Made by a program: the position numbers and the translations under genes
Shown: piece by piece, positions 10,726-23,210 of the stretch
How the letters are laid out: every line of letters starts with the position of its first letter
How positions within the stretch are numbered: position 1 is the first letter of the stretch
The notes under the pieces: model-generated
Database searches by the model: none
What the model was told of the DNA's origin: nothing
What the model saw: only the letters and a program-made list of their open reading frames with translations
Source: Populus alba
Lineage: Eukaryota > Streptophyta > Magnoliopsida > Malpighiales > Salicaceae
NCBI RefSeq assembly: GCF_005239225.2
Contig: NC_133294.1
Coordinates: 2,666,001 to 2,730,000 of the forward strand
DNA: 64,000 nt
Direction of reading: 5' to 3'

Positions 10726-13700
10726 TTACCGTGGTGATGAAACGAAATTGGTTAATTCATTGATAAAACAAACTTCCTGATTTGAGGATTGACCTTCAAA
10801 TCCACCAATAGAAAATACTGGCTGTTTAGGGATAGGGAGTGTTATGGCATCACTTGCCAACATATGAAGCACAGACGACATTGTAGGTCTATCTGCTGGA
10901 TCCTCTTGCACGCAGAGCAGCCCAATGTGGATGCATCTCAGCACCTCAGTTGCTACACTTGATTTCTCTAGCATAGGGTCCATCAATTCCAGTCCTCGAC
11001 CATTGGACCACAGTTTCCATGCCTGAAAAGTTGAGAGACTTCCTGAATTTAGATAACAAAAATCATTGCTAGTAATCCTCTTTTGGATAAAAAGATATGA
11101 ATTGTAACCTACAAAAGTGAGAAGGCTTTCGCCTTCTTCTGAAAGATGAAAGCCAACGTTTTTTTTCCCACTGATTATCTCTAACAGCAACACTCCAAAA
11201 CTGAAAACATCTGATTTTACAGAAAAAAGTCCTGCCATAGCATACTCTGGGGCCATGTATCCACTGTTAATTGACACAAGAGGAAACAAATTGCTTTATA
11301 TGCATGAAGAGGTTAGCAAAAAAATTTTGCATCATTTAAATCGGTCAAGAATGCACCGTTGTGAACCTTTGCCACCTCGCTGGAAAAAAAATATTTGTTA
11401 TATTTCATATCAAATTATTCTTCAAATCTAATTTACTAACTTAAATTTTTTAGTTTAATTAAATATTTTTTAAAATAATATTAAAACCGTGATGACGGAA
11501 AGTTCATGAGCTCTAATCTAATAATAGATTGAAATTGTTTTTTCACAAGAATAAAGAAAAGAATAAGAAAATCCATTTGTTCCGAACAAATATACAATTG
11601 AAAACAATAACACTGGGAATTGAGATGTAGGAATACGTACTAAGTTCCGACAATTCTATTCGTGTTAGCCTCGCTTTGATTTCCACCGAAAATCCTAGCC
11701 ATTCCAAAGTCTGATATCTTTGGATTCATCTCATAATCGAGCAAAATGTTGCTTGTTTTGAGATCCCTGTGAATAATTCTAAGACGAGAATCTTCATGAA
11801 GATACATGAGCCCCCGTGCAATTCCATTGATAATGCTCAAGCGTCTTTGCCAGTCAAGCAGGACTCCATTTCTGGAACCTGAGTAGCATCAACATAAAAA
11901 TCAAATCAGTTACAATTTCTGGTCTTTGTTATACAGTATAAAAAAAGCAGGTGTTTCAGGTTTAGGGGTCTAACCAAAAAGAATGACATCAAGGCTTTTG
12001 TTGGGCATATACTCATAGATAAGTAACTTTTCATTTTTTTCCAGACAGCATCCCAGGAGTCTGACAAGATTTCTGTGTTGTAATCTGGCGATTAAAACGA
12101 CTTCGTTCAGGAATTCTCTTTGTCCTTGACCAGAAGTTCTTGAGAGCCTCTTAACTGCAACTTCTTTGCCATCCTCTAACGTACCCTGAGCACAAACTAT
12201 TCTAATAAGCATTAATATTTGTGGGCCAAAGTGTGATGCATTTTCGAATTTGTGCATTGAGAGATTGACAAATAACAGAATTCGATTTTTTGTTTTTTGT
12301 TTTTTGTTTTTTTAATGAATAAAGTAATTGACTTGATAGCCTTGATTACCCTGTATACTGGGCCAAACCCTCCTTGACCAAGTTTGTTTTCATCAGAAAA
12401 TTGCTTTGTAGCTTCATGTATAACATCTAGCCGGATCAAAGGAAGGTCCAGGGATGTCACATCTCCTTGAATTTCTTTGTCTGAATAGTCGTCCCCAACA
12501 GTTGCTCGTCCTGCCCAGTTTTGTAATTGATCCTCTTGGATATTTCCTATTTCCTCTGCAGGATATATTGTGCAGTGCTAATAATTGATTATATAGGTTT
12601 CGAACATCATGTAAATGTACTTCTTGTTTCGACACTTCAAAATTTTTGTTCTCTTTTTAACCTTCTACCTACTAGCTTTTTTTCAGATGATGACCTGACT
12701 AGAGAAAAATTTACGGAATTAAAGCCAACTACTCAATCTCTGCCTAATTAAGTCTTCTTTTCAAGCTTAACCACAACATATTTGCAAATTCAAAGGTGTT
12801 ATGAATTCTGGTTCAAAATTTTAATTTCTTGTCAAGATTATATCTCAAAAATATTTGGAAATCACCTGCACGTATATAGAAACTAACTAGGTAGTTCATA
12901 TATATAATATAAAATTTTTAGTACCACGACTTTCGGTACATATCACATGCATACCTGTTCTCGGATTCGTCCTTCTCCTCATGGTGTAAATGCAAGCACT
13001 GAAAAATAGCACAGCAATAACTGTGGATAGTCCTGCACCGACTTTAATCCACATAGATTTGCTTCGATCTCCTTCATAGTGACAATGTTTTTGTTTCACA
13101 TCATTGTTCAAGATAACAGAATCTCATATTAAAGAAATGACAAGGAATGATTTTGGAATGATAAAGAAGAAAATAGAACCTATTGGGCCTGGAGATGGAG
13201 GGAGGAGAACAACTGGCGTGGATAGTGGTGGTGGTGACATTGCCACGACGGCAGCTTCGTTGTAAAATGAATAATTTCCATATCGAAAATTACAGCTTGG
13301 AAATAAGACTCTTCCTCCTAGGTTATTATTACAACAAACTGATATGCTGAGGTTAGCTAGTACAAGACACTTATTACAATCATATTTAGATAGATCCGGT
13401 GTGCACTGCACAAGAACGTATAGAGACTCACGCCACGTATAAATCTCTTTTTTGGTTGCCAACTTTTTTTCACCTGATGGCGCACTTGCAGCTACAGTAA
13501 CAGCATCAGATATAGTATTCACCAGTAGCTTGTTAAATTCTACATCAACAGTTAGTTTTTGTGTGTTGAACATGTAAGCCGCAGGCGTTTGGCTCAAGCT
13601 GGAGAAGATGTTACTGTTTGAGTAGCGCAGGAAGCACTGATCATACCATATGATAGCCTCCTTCTGGATTGGACAACGTTGGACCACATCGTTTCTTGCA

Positions 13701-13990
13701 AGGTTCACACATTCTCGGCAAACTTCGACACTAACATCGCCACGGCAAAGAAAGAGGCCATAGACCTCATAAACATCATGTCCTGTAGAGGCGTTATAGA
13801 ATCCGTTAATGTCATTGCGGGTTGCATTGCCGGCGAGCGAAGAGAGAAGGATATTTAAATTGGCTTCATACGGGCTGTTTCTTACGAAAGTGGTTGTGTT
13901 TGAGCATTTATGATCAAGGAAAAAGATCTCCTGTGCTTCCGTGAGGGCTGCAAAGGAAAGCAGGAATATGGAGAATTTCAGAGCGAACAT
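10726..13990 (-). CDS. Cysteine-rich receptor-like protein kinase (CRK, DUF26 family), intact
   Basis: Seven exons can be placed with GT-AG junctions in frame: 13990-13180, 13071-12955, 12555-12350, 12185-11975, 11878-11641, 11263-11113 and 11022-10726, giving 2031 bp and 676 aa. The lengths of exons 4 to 6 (211, 238, 151 bp) are those usual in this family. The product has a signal peptide (about 1-20), two DUF26 domains each with C-X8-C-X2-C ([26 protein letters not shown]), a proline-rich hinge (about 250-270), one transmembrane helix (about 281-301) and a Ser/Thr kinase. The kinase keeps the glycine loop (G-Q-G-G-F-G), the V-A-V-K lysine (about 390), H-R-D-L-K (Asp about 487) and D-F-G (Asp about 505), so it looks catalytically competent. 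CRKs act at the plasma membrane in stress, redox and pathogen signalling; the ligand here is unknown. It is the only intact member of a local tandem cluster on the same strand. Confidence 0.93.
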
Positions 13991-14081
13991 TTTTTTGGAT
14001 AACTGATAAGGTTTTCTTGGTCTTAATTATTTTGGGCAACAGAGTTATCCTTCCTTTTGTATGGAGGAGCTCCTTGCCGCA

Positions 14082-14100
14082 AGTCAATGGCAAAAGTCAA
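14082..14100 (-). promoter_or_regulatory. pair of W-box cores upstream of the CRK gene
   Basis: Two AGTCAA words (TTGACT on the coding strand) at 14082-14087 and 14095-14100, about 95-110 bp before the ATG. TTGAC cores bind WRKY factors, which fits a stress-regulated receptor kinase. They are conserved next to pseudogene 1 at 9417-9436. Binding is inferred only. Confidence 0.4.
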
Positions 14101-14244
14101 GTGAGAACTTTCATAGTCTGTTTCGTTAAGAATCGTTAAGAAAGAGTTGCATGTTTCTAATGTGAAACTCCAATTGTGGAATATTGAAATATGAAAAGAA
14201 GAATAAATGAATCACGTGTCACGTTAATAAAACTAAGTCCCAAC

Positions 14245-14430
14245 AGGGAATGTTTATTTTTTATTTTAAGAGTATTTTTTTAAAAAATTATTTTTTTTAC
14301 TTTAAATTTATTTTTTTTATTTTTCAAAAATATAATAATATTAAAAATAATTTTTAAAACATTAAAAATATTATTTTAATACATTTTAAAATAAACACTT
14401 TAAAAATTAAAACAACTATTCATCACCCCC
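14245..14430. repeat. AT-rich dispersed repeat (MITE-like)
   Basis: An AT-rich block of the type ATTATTTTAATA-CATTTTAAAA-TAAACACTTTAAAAA. Related blocks occur at 15580-15745, 20500-20600, 28150-28310, 54180-54345, 54600-54740, 55385-55570 and 57430-57560. The copy at 54139-54345 has clear ends (see there); this one does not. Confidence 0.45.
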
Positions 14431-14719
14431 AAATTACTAATATTAATAAAATCTAATAAAATAAATATCTGTCTCTCCTTAAACAAGAAGTGATTTGATT
14501 AAATGTGATAAAAGTTGACAAAATATTTTTCATATTTTTGTTTGAATAATACAAAAAAAAAATGATTTTGATTTTTTTTTTTAAATTTGACCTATATGCT
14601 AATGAGTGTCTATCTCATTTGATGAGCTTCAAAATTCAAGATGCTGAGAAATAAAATTAATATATTGAATAATTTGTTGATCTCTTAATTCAAGTAATCT
14701 AATTCATTTATCATAGTCA

Positions 14720-15180
14720 AGATATCTAATGCTTGGTAAATAAGGTCATCGGTAATTGTGGTAGTAGCAGGTGGTGTTTGATAAGCCTGCTGACCGGTAG
14801 CTGTTACAGTAGCAAGTTATGGTTGGTAAGTCAAGGTGACTGATATTTGTGGTAGTAACAAGTGGTGCCTAATATATCAGGTGATCGGTAACTAGTACTA
14901 ATAAAAAATCCTATTTAATGAAAGTGATGACTCTTTGATAGTAAAATCAATAACATTGTTAAGAATAAAGATAAAGTGTAATGATATTTTAGAGAAATAG
15001 ATTCTGAAAATATCTATGCTGGAAATGTTAACAACAAAAAGATCGTAAACCCTTGACTTAAAGCATTTATAATACATTTAAAACCTATGAATCTGGTTAA
15101 AGTGTAATTTTACATTTGTATCCATCACATCTCCTTCATTTTGACACTTGGGGGGTATCCCTTCATAGTGACTATGTTTC
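14720..15180. repeat. duplicated CRK 3' flank, copy 2
   Basis: Three or more related units of about 45 bp (GTGGTAGTAACAAGTGGTG-like) between 14740 and 14900, then AT-rich DNA leading to the DUF26 fragment at 15180. It corresponds to 4860-5300. Confidence 0.5.
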
Positions 15181-15790
15181 TATGGCACATCCTTATTCAA
15201 GATAATACAATCCATATGAAATGATAAAGAAGAATCTTCTCCTTCTCCTCTTGGGCCAGGAGATGGAGGGGGAAGAACAACTGGCGTGGATTGTGGTCGT
15301 GGTACAATGGCATCGAAAACAATTTCGTTGAAAAATGAGTAATTCTCAAATAAAAAATTACAGCTTGGAAATAGGACTCTTACCAAACAGTGATTGATAA
15401 GCTGAGGTTAGCTAGTAGAAGATACAGATTACAATAACATATAGATAGATCCAGTGTGCACTGCCCAAGAACATATAAAGATTCATGCAACGTATAAATC
15501 ACTTTTTTGGTTGCAAACTTTTTAACACCTGATGGTGCCCTGGCAGCGTCATTAGCTGCTCCAGATATGACACGACGGATGAAATTTTTTTTTTATTTTA
15601 AATTAATTTATTTTTAATTTTTTAAAATTATTTTGATGTTTTTATGTTAAAAATTATTTTTTAAAAATAAAAAATATTATTTTAATATATTTTTAAAATA
15701 AAAAATATTTTTAAAATTAATCACTACTATATTTTCAAACCGCTCGTACTAACCTGTAGCTTGTTAAATTCCACAAAAACAGTACTTTCA
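15180..15790 (-). pseudogene. CRK pseudogene 2, second DUF26 domain fragment
   Basis: Minus-strand 15565-15180 reads as the second DUF26 domain and hinge of the CRK family (R-V-L-F-P-S-C-N-F at about 15345-15385, then S-T-P-V-V-L-P-P-P-S-P-G-P). A frameshift separates this from the upstream half. The fragment is interrupted by an AT-rich insertion at about 15575-15745, after which a few codons (C-S-L-L-N-like) continue at 15755-15785. The signal peptide, first DUF26 domain and kinase are missing. Immediately upstream (15790-15890) the CRK promoter-side flank (TTGTGGAATATTGAAAT, also at 14175) resumes, so an internal deletion removed the 5' half of the exon. Confidence 0.8.
15575..15745. repeat. 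AT-rich dispersed repeat inserted in CRK pseudogene 2
   Basis: The DUF26 reading stops at about 15570 and resumes at about 15755. The intervening DNA belongs to the AT-rich family described at 14245 (ATTATTTTAATATATTTTTA followed by TATTTTCAAAC). No clear target duplication was made out. Confidence 0.5.
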
Positions 15791-16822
15791 AATTTGTGGA
15801 ATATTGAAATGTGAAAAGAAGATAAAAAAAAATAGAAGCTGGTGATATATAGAAGTAAATGAGGGACAAGGGCATCTCATATTAATAAAACTTTATTAGT
15901 GATTGTGCCTCTGCATAGTAATTGCATAACTAACAGTTAAATAAAGTCTATCTTTAGTTAAACTCAAACAAAGATTAATAAAATATAATCGACTGATCTG
16001 GTCTGTCAGTAATCTTCCAACTTAATTAAACATATACTGTAATATATCAACATAATATTTTTACAACACTCGCAAATAGACTCTTCTTAAAGTTTTTAAG
16101 TTTTAAAGACCTATATACTTTCCACTTAACAAATTATTTTTCCACAAACAATCTTAATGTAACAGAATGCGCCTTTCTAAAGACTGGACTATTAATCCAA
16201 CCTTATCAATGGGGCGAAGGACTGCCTTAAAGATTCAAGAATTGTTGTCAAAGAAGTAACTGTCAGTCTTATTGATTTTTTTTTATTATTATTTAATGTG
16301 AGATCCAACGCAATTGATCCTCTACATATGTTTAGTATATTGAAAAAAAAATCTAACAAAAATTTCTTAGCATTGATTTGAATATGTGAACTCATAAAAT
16401 CAATCAAAACAATAAACCTCTTATCCATCTTTTAAAGTTAAGGATGTTGAATTATTTACTCATTAAAATTTTAATATCACATAAAAAAATTATTTAAATT
16501 TAAAAACTAAAAAAATATTAAATAAAACTTCAAAAATAATTTTTAAGAGAAGGGTAATTTTTAAAAATGCATTTAACTAAGGTTATAGTTGCTTAATTGT
16601 TTTACAGAGGAATGATTGAGAAAATAAAAAATATATAAAGATAAATTACTAAGTGCTTGTATGTAACTTACGTACATAATGTAAGTTAATAGTTCTCAGA
16701 CTGCGAAGAAAAACAAATCAAGAACATATGTTTGTATCTGTCTGGAAATGTCTGTGTTTGTAAAGAAAAACAGTCGAAGGAGCTACAACTTCATTCTCTT
16801 AAATTTAAAACTTAATTTACAG

Positions 16823-18088
16823 TTACCGTGGTAATAAAATGAAAATGGTTAATTCATTGTCAGAACATACTTTCTGATTTAAGGACTGACCTTCCATGGC
16901 AACAAATCAGCAAATAGAAAATGCAGGTTGTTTAGGGATAGGGAGTGCTATTGTATCACTTGCCAACATATGAAGCACAGATGACATTGTGGGTTTATCT
17001 GCTGGATCCTCTTGCACGCAGAGCAGCCCAATGTGGATGCATCTTAGCACCTCAGACCACAGTTTCCATGCCTGAAAAGTTGAGAGACTTCTGAATTGAG
17101 ATAACAAAAATCATTGCTAGTAATCCTTTTATGGATAGAAAGATAGGATTTGTAACCTACAAAAGTGAGAAGGCTTTCGCCTTCTTCTGGAAGATGAAAG
17201 CCAATGTTTTTTTTTCCCATTGATTATCTCTGACATCAATACTCCAAAACTGAAAACATCTGATTTTACAGAAAAAAGTCCCGCCATGGCATACTCTGGG
17301 GCCATGTATCCACTGTTTTGAATTGACGCAAGAGGAAACAAATTGCTTTATATTCATGAAGAGGTTAGCAAAATTCTTTTGCATCATATAAATCGGTCAA
17401 GAATGCACCATTGTGAACCTTTACCACCTCACTGTAAAAATAATATTTATCATATTTGATATAAAATTATTATTTAAATTGGTATTAAAACCGTGATGAC
17501 GGAAAATTCATGAGTTCTAATCTTATTATATAAAGTAGTTATAGATGGGTAAGTAAATTATTTTTTAAAAAATCTTATTTAATAATTTAAAATTTAAAAT
17601 TTAAATTATATTTTGAAAAGAAAGAATAAGAAGGTCCATTTGTTCCAAACAAATATACAATTGAAAACAATAACAATGTGGGAATGGAAATGTAGTAATA
17701 CGTACTATGTTCCGACAATTCTATTGGTGTTAGCCTCGCTTTGATTTCCACCGAAAATCCTAGCCATTCCAAAGTCTGATATCTTCGGATTCATCTCATA
17801 ATCAAGCAAAATGTTGCTTGCTTTGAGATCCCTGTGAATAATTCTAAGACGAGAATCTTCATGAAGATACAAGAGCCCCCGTGCAATTCCATTGATAATG
17901 CTCAAGCGTCTTTGCCAATCAAGCAGGACTCCATTTCTGGAACCTGAGTAACATCAACATAAAAACCAAATCAGTTACAGTTTCTGGTCTTTGTTATGAA
18001 GTGCAAAGATTCAGGTGTTTCAAGTTTAGGGGTCAAACCAAAAAGAATGACATCAAGGCTTTTGTTGGGCATATACTCATAGATGAGA
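16823..18088 (-). pseudogene. CRK pseudogene 3, kinase-only, truncated
   Basis: This copy keeps the end of exon 4 (about 18088-18037), exon 5 (17943-17706, 238 bp, with H-R-D-L-K and D-F-G intact), exon 6 (17312-17161) and exon 7 (17071-16823). Exon 6 is 152 rather than 151 bp: one extra base in the A-run of G-K-K-K shifts the frame. Exon 7 lacks 57 bp (about 19 codons, the [12 protein letters not shown] segment) relative to the intact gene. Everything 5' of exon 4 is missing; the break is at about 18088. Introns and 3' flank also match the intact gene, so it arose by genomic duplication and not by retroposition. No functional kinase can be made from it. Confidence 0.9.
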
Positions 18089-18583
18089 ATTTTGGTGTGA
18101 ATCACAGTACATTATAATTAAAGAACTCTAAAACGCGTGGGAAAAGTACTGTAGCTTTCCCACGGTTTTCCCTGCCAAGGCATATTGCCTCTGCCACCAT
18201 AATTGTTTTCGTTTTTTGTTTTCGTTTTTTTTTCTGTCAACAACATCATAATTGTGGTTTCTATAATGCTTTCAACAATTAGACTGCCGTTGTTTTCTTT
18301 CCCTAAATTTGGGTCTGCTTTTTCTTCTATCGAGGGAATATTGAATTGTGTCACATCTTATCATGTTTAAAATATTAAAAAAGCTAAGAGAATTTCAGTC
18401 TTTTGAATCACTTCAGGCTCCATTTAGATGAAGTCAAGCTGGCCAAGCATCATCTCCGTTTTCATTGTTTCCTTTTCCATTTTGGTTGCCATTTCTGTTA
18501 TCCCCAGCCAAAACCCAGACTACCAATCAACATCAACTGGACTAGCAATCAACATTCACCGTTGTTTTTCTACGTTCTCCAGT
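18089..18583. other. intergenic DNA, no gene seen
   Basis: Begins at the break of CRK pseudogene 3. The word AACTCTAAAACGCGTGGG at 18123 resembles AACTCTAAAAGACGTGG at 23245, just after a Helitron end. The meaning is unclear. Confidence 0.35.
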
Positions 18584-18940
18584 GGCTGAAGTCGATCACC
18601 AACACCTCCACCGTCGACCACCAGCAGCTCCACCGTTGACCACTACCCTCACGACAGTCCAGCAACAGCAGCGAGTACCTCCCCTAGACCAGGTTGCTTC
18701 TTCTTCTCTTCTTGCTTTTGCAGGCAAATCATGCATGAATACTGTGAAAAAAAAAAAATTGGCTGAAGTCGATCACCAACACCTCCACCGTCGACCACCA
18801 GCAGCTCCACCGTTGACCACTACCCTCACGACAGTCCAGCAACAGCAGCGAGTACCTCCCCTAGACCAGGTTGCTTCTTCTTCTCTTCTTGCTTTTGCAG
18901 GCAAATCATGCATGAATACTGTGAAAAAAAAAAAAAAAAA
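18584..18940 (+). repeat. 177-bp tandem duplication, each copy ending in poly(A)
   Basis: The sequence from GGCTGAAGTCGATCACC to GAATACTGTGAAAAAAAA is present twice at a 177-bp offset (18584 and 18761) with near identity. The A-runs are about 12 and 18 long. An open frame of 127 codons crosses both copies because 177 is a multiple of three; its Gln/Pro-rich product is not recognisable and I do not call it a gene. Confidence 0.85.
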
Positions 18941-20962
18941 CCCTGTAGAATACATGAGTTATTAATTACCTGCAATCTGCTTTGCCAAAGGAAATAGCCA
19001 TTTGGTTAATTATTAATTTGTAATAATGATTAACAATTGCTTGCATATATTTGGTGTGTGTTTTTTTTTTTTTTTTTTAACCCTTTTGAAATCCGGCTCA
19101 GTCTAAGATCATGTTATCCAAAAGAGGGGCTTCTCTGTTTTCTCTTTTTTTCCTGGTTCCGGCAGATGGTGTCGGACTGCAAAGGAAGCAGACTTGGTTA
19201 ATTATTAATCCGGCAAAATCAGTTCTCAAGCTCGGTTCCTTCTCCTCCTTCTGCGTCGGCCTTCTATTTCCTTAAAATCTTCTCCGCCGGTGGAGATCTG
19301 TCTTCACCTGAAACAAAAGAAAAAGACAAACCCAAACAGCAGTTGTTTTTAATTAATTTGTTTACAAGTCTGTTCTTGGTTCTTTCTTAGAGCTGGCGGC
19401 GGTGAGAAATGAAGAACGGGCGGCTACGGTTGAAGAAGGACACCGTTGGTCTGTCGCCGGTCTGTTTGGTTGAAGAAGGAGGCGGCTGTGCAGGGGGGCC
19501 GGTCTGTTTGGTTAAGACTGAGAGGGAAAATGGAAGCTGGCAGTCGTGAGGTAGATCGGAGGGAGAGAGGTTGTTGTGGTCGGCTTTGTAAGGGAGAGGG
19601 GGCTGTGAGCGGGTGAAGTGAGAAGAAACCGAAAATGAAAAAGTTGGGGGTGCTGCAGAGAAGATGGAAATAACGAAGTGGAGATGACGGGTCGCCAAGC
19701 CAATGAATGTTGAGAAAGATTTTTCATCTTTAAATGAAGCTAAGCGCAAATCTGGTCTCCACGAAAAAAACAACGGGTTACGGGCTCATCTCATATGTCC
19801 GATTCAGGCATCTATTGACGTGGAAAATAACGTAGAAAATAATATGGGGGGACGTGGAACCGGACAACATATTTTTTTGCTCTCGGTTTGTTGCCGAGTA
19901 GCATGAACGCCTTTCCACGTGTTTGTCTGGACGTGGTCTCATCAAATGTTATTTTACTATGCACATAGATGCAACATTATAGGTAGATGCATGTGAATTC
20001 CACTTCCCCGTAATAGAATTAATGTCCTCTGCTATTATTTTTTATGTTGGATAGAGCAAGGAGAGCAATTGGCTTACTTTTTTTTTTTTTGGGCTTACCC
20101 AAACGATTACAAACTTGGTATTTTGAGCTTTCACCCTTCTTGGGCTGTCCAGTGATATCCTAACACACACTGCTATGTATTTTATGTTTTTTTATTTACT
20201 AATTTAAATATGAAATGGTTCATGGTGAAATGGAAGCATAATTGCAGTGGTCTGAAGACTCTGAACAGCTCCTCCTCCTTTGCCATATTAAAAATATTTT
20301 TCTTTGTTTATTTTGATTTATAATTTTATATATTCAATGATTTTAATGTATGTTATAAAATAAATGTTTAATGAAATATATTTGGTCATCAACCTTCAAA
20401 TTTAGTTCATTTACTAGAAAACATTTTTAACTCATAATTCATAAAATATTTCATAAGTAATAACTTATTTCAAATATTATTTTCATATCATCATAATTAT
20501 CATCTCATTATCTAACCCTTTACCATTAAAAATAAAATTTTAAAAATAAAAAATATTATTTTAATATAATATAATTTTAAAAGAAACACTTTAAAAAACA
20601 ATTGTTACCATAATATTAAACAGGTTCTCTAACAAGTTCAATTCTTTTCAATCAAATAATCATCACCATTATAATATAATATGATGGTTAAAATTTTATA
20701 ATTATTTTTTAATTAAAAAAAATATCAAAATAATATTTTTTATAATATCCCGAGAAGGTACTTCAATTTAACATTTTCAAAATTTTAAAGTTTTAAAAAT
20801 AATATATTCATTTTACTATGCTATCAAAATATTAAAAAATAGAAACACCCATGAATCCTTAGTTTTTAAAATTTTACTTTTAAGAATATTTAAATATGAA
20901 GTATGAACATTATCTAAAGCCACCGTTTAGACAAGAAAAACGTCATTTCCAGAAAACACGTA
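18941..20962. other. repeat-like intergenic DNA, no confident gene
   Basis: 19140-19900 is less AT-rich and has open frames on both strands; the minus-strand one (19387-19773) is Ser/Pro-rich and resembles the leader-type composition of LTRs here more than a protein. 20290-20600 is AT-rich and includes a block of the dispersed AT family (20500-20600). Nothing else is recognised. Confidence 0.4.
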
Positions 20963-21140
20963 ATGTCAAGACAGCTCAGATTCCCGAACACGCTGCCCAA
21001 GCGCGCACTCGCCGGGAAGACTAGAGGTCAAGTCGTCGTCGTCCCCACCAACATGGTTATTATTGCCCGAGCATCAAGAAGAGGATTGGCCCCCATCCCC
21101 CGTCCCTTCCTCTCTCCTTCAAGACTTCTTCTTCTTCTTC

Positions 21141-21144
<4 letters not shown>

Positions 21145-21181
<37 letters not shown>

Positions 21182-21215
21182 ATATATATATATATATATA
21201 ATATATATATATTAT
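21145..21215. repeat. (TA)n microsatellite
   Basis: Nearly pure alternating TA with a few AA/TT interruptions, directly after a CTT-repeat. Confidence 0.9.
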
Positions 21216-21720
21216 TCTAGACTTTTTGCTATTCTAGATGCAAAATGCTTAGGCGGACATGATTGCTATTTTAATTTTAAAAAGATTGATATTAACCCTG
21301 CTGTGAATCGCATGCGGGACATAAGTGTTTCCTGTGTAAAGAAAATATATAATAAAAAAAGTTGAAGAGAAAATAACAAAAGATCCTAAAACTACTAAAT
21401 TGCTAATACGCCAGGCCAAGGAAATAGCTAATCCATTTGAAATATTAAAAAAGTTATAATACAAATAACACTTATTATTGGGAGGCAAAAAAGGTCCTCG
21501 ACACGCGCGAACACTTGGACTCAATGCATGGAATGTTTCTTCTGTAAGTGTAGTAGGTAGTTTCTTATTTTTTTTATTAAAAAATTAATATAATATTTAT
21601 ATTTTTTAAAAACTATTTATGATATGAAGACATTATTTAAACCAAAAATTAATATTTATATTTTTTAAAAACTATTTATATAAAAATTAATATTTTGTAA
21701 CATTATATTAATAAAAAAAA

Positions 21721-22075
21721 AAAAAATTATATTTTTTATTAATATAATGTTAAAAAAAAAGAGGATTATTTATAAAAACTATTTATAAATATTAAAAACT
21801 GTCATGTCTGGCCGGAGTTGAAAAGAATAGTTGCCGTAATTTAAGCATGGGGAAATTATTTATTTCTTCCAATGTTCAATTGTTTATGTTCAAAAAAAAA
21901 ATTTATATTTTTTATTAATATAATGTTAAAAAAAATAAGAGGATTATTTATAAAAACTATTTATAAATATTAAAAAACTGTCATGTCTGGCCGGAGTTGA
22001 AAAGAATAGTTGCCGTAATTTAAGCATGGGGAAATTATTTATTTCTTCCAATGTTCAATTGTTTATGTTCAAACA
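21721..22075 (+). repeat. 179-bp tandem duplication
   Basis: The block containing GTCATGTCTGGCCGGAGTTG and TTTAAGCATGGGGAAATTAT occurs twice at a 179-bp offset (GTCATG at 21801 and 21980), almost identical. The flanks also contain repeated ATTAATATTTATATTTTTTA words. Confidence 0.85.
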
Positions 22076-23210
22076 AAACCGACGGCCGGTGATCCCTTTT
22101 TCCTTAGATATATATGTTGTTTGTCTTTTTGGTATAAATAATGTTTTTATATATAAATTTTTTAATATTTGGACATTTTGCTTGATTGGAGTTCATGAGA
22201 TGAAGACAAAATGAACTCCAAATTCACATGAAATTAAAAAGCAAGCTTCCTTTACTGGGAAACAAATGCTATTATTATACATACAAGTCTCCTCCCTCAA
22301 AGCCACCTTATGTTAGAGCCTCTCTAATAGATTGCAGAAATTATTGCTATTATTTTTTGCAGCTTATACCATTTTGTGCTGGTTTCCTTATCTTTTTTTC
22401 TTTTGTTTTTTTGGAGCATTTGATGGAGTTGCGATACTAATTTCTTTTACTTAAATATGTTGCCTCATCTTTTATTTTTATTTTTGTTTGTTCTTTCATG
22501 CCTAATTCTCCAGATCTTATACCCTATGTCTGTTTATTTTTATCCTTACACATATTAATCAAAATTTAACTTTGTTTTTCAGGTCTTTTGAAAGGGCTCC
22601 TTTTATTTATCATCAGTATTTTCTCAGGTTTATTTTGTGCCTCTCTTATTTACTTTATCCATTTGTATTTCCTTGCATGCTTAATCATGGTTATGATATT
22701 TCTATGTTTAGCAACACATAATGTCTTTTTTTAATTGCTTGATATTTTATTGTTATATCTTCATCCTTTCTTGAACCAAGGAGTTGTGTTTTTAGCTAAG
22801 CCTACCCTATCATCATGTCTTATGATATATCAAATATTTTAGTCTAATATCATTCCTTCACCTTGCAAGCCAGTTAATCTTTCGTCAACACGTAATTTCA
22901 TAATTTTTTTTAATTATCCCTATGTTTACATTGTTTCTTTAGAAAGTGCATGTCATTAGCATTTTCTCTATCCCTGTGTTTTCCTTCACTTAGCGATGAT
23001 CCTGTACTAATCATAGTTTTTTTGTGTTTTTCTTTCATTTACCTTGGCGTCCAATTATCTATCTATATGTATAAAGTATAAAATATTTACCTCTGGATGT
23101 TTTTGTTATGCTTGCATTTAACTATCTCCACTTAACTTTTACAACTAACTTTATGAATCTGCTATCTATTCCTATATAACATGTGCAAAAAAATATATTA
23201 CACACTTTAA

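Noticed and set aside
15180..18088. A single broken CRK gene made of the DUF26 fragment and the kinase pseudogene
   Set aside because: On the minus strand the kinase part lies 5' of the DUF26 part, the wrong order for one gene; they are neighbours in a duplicated unit.
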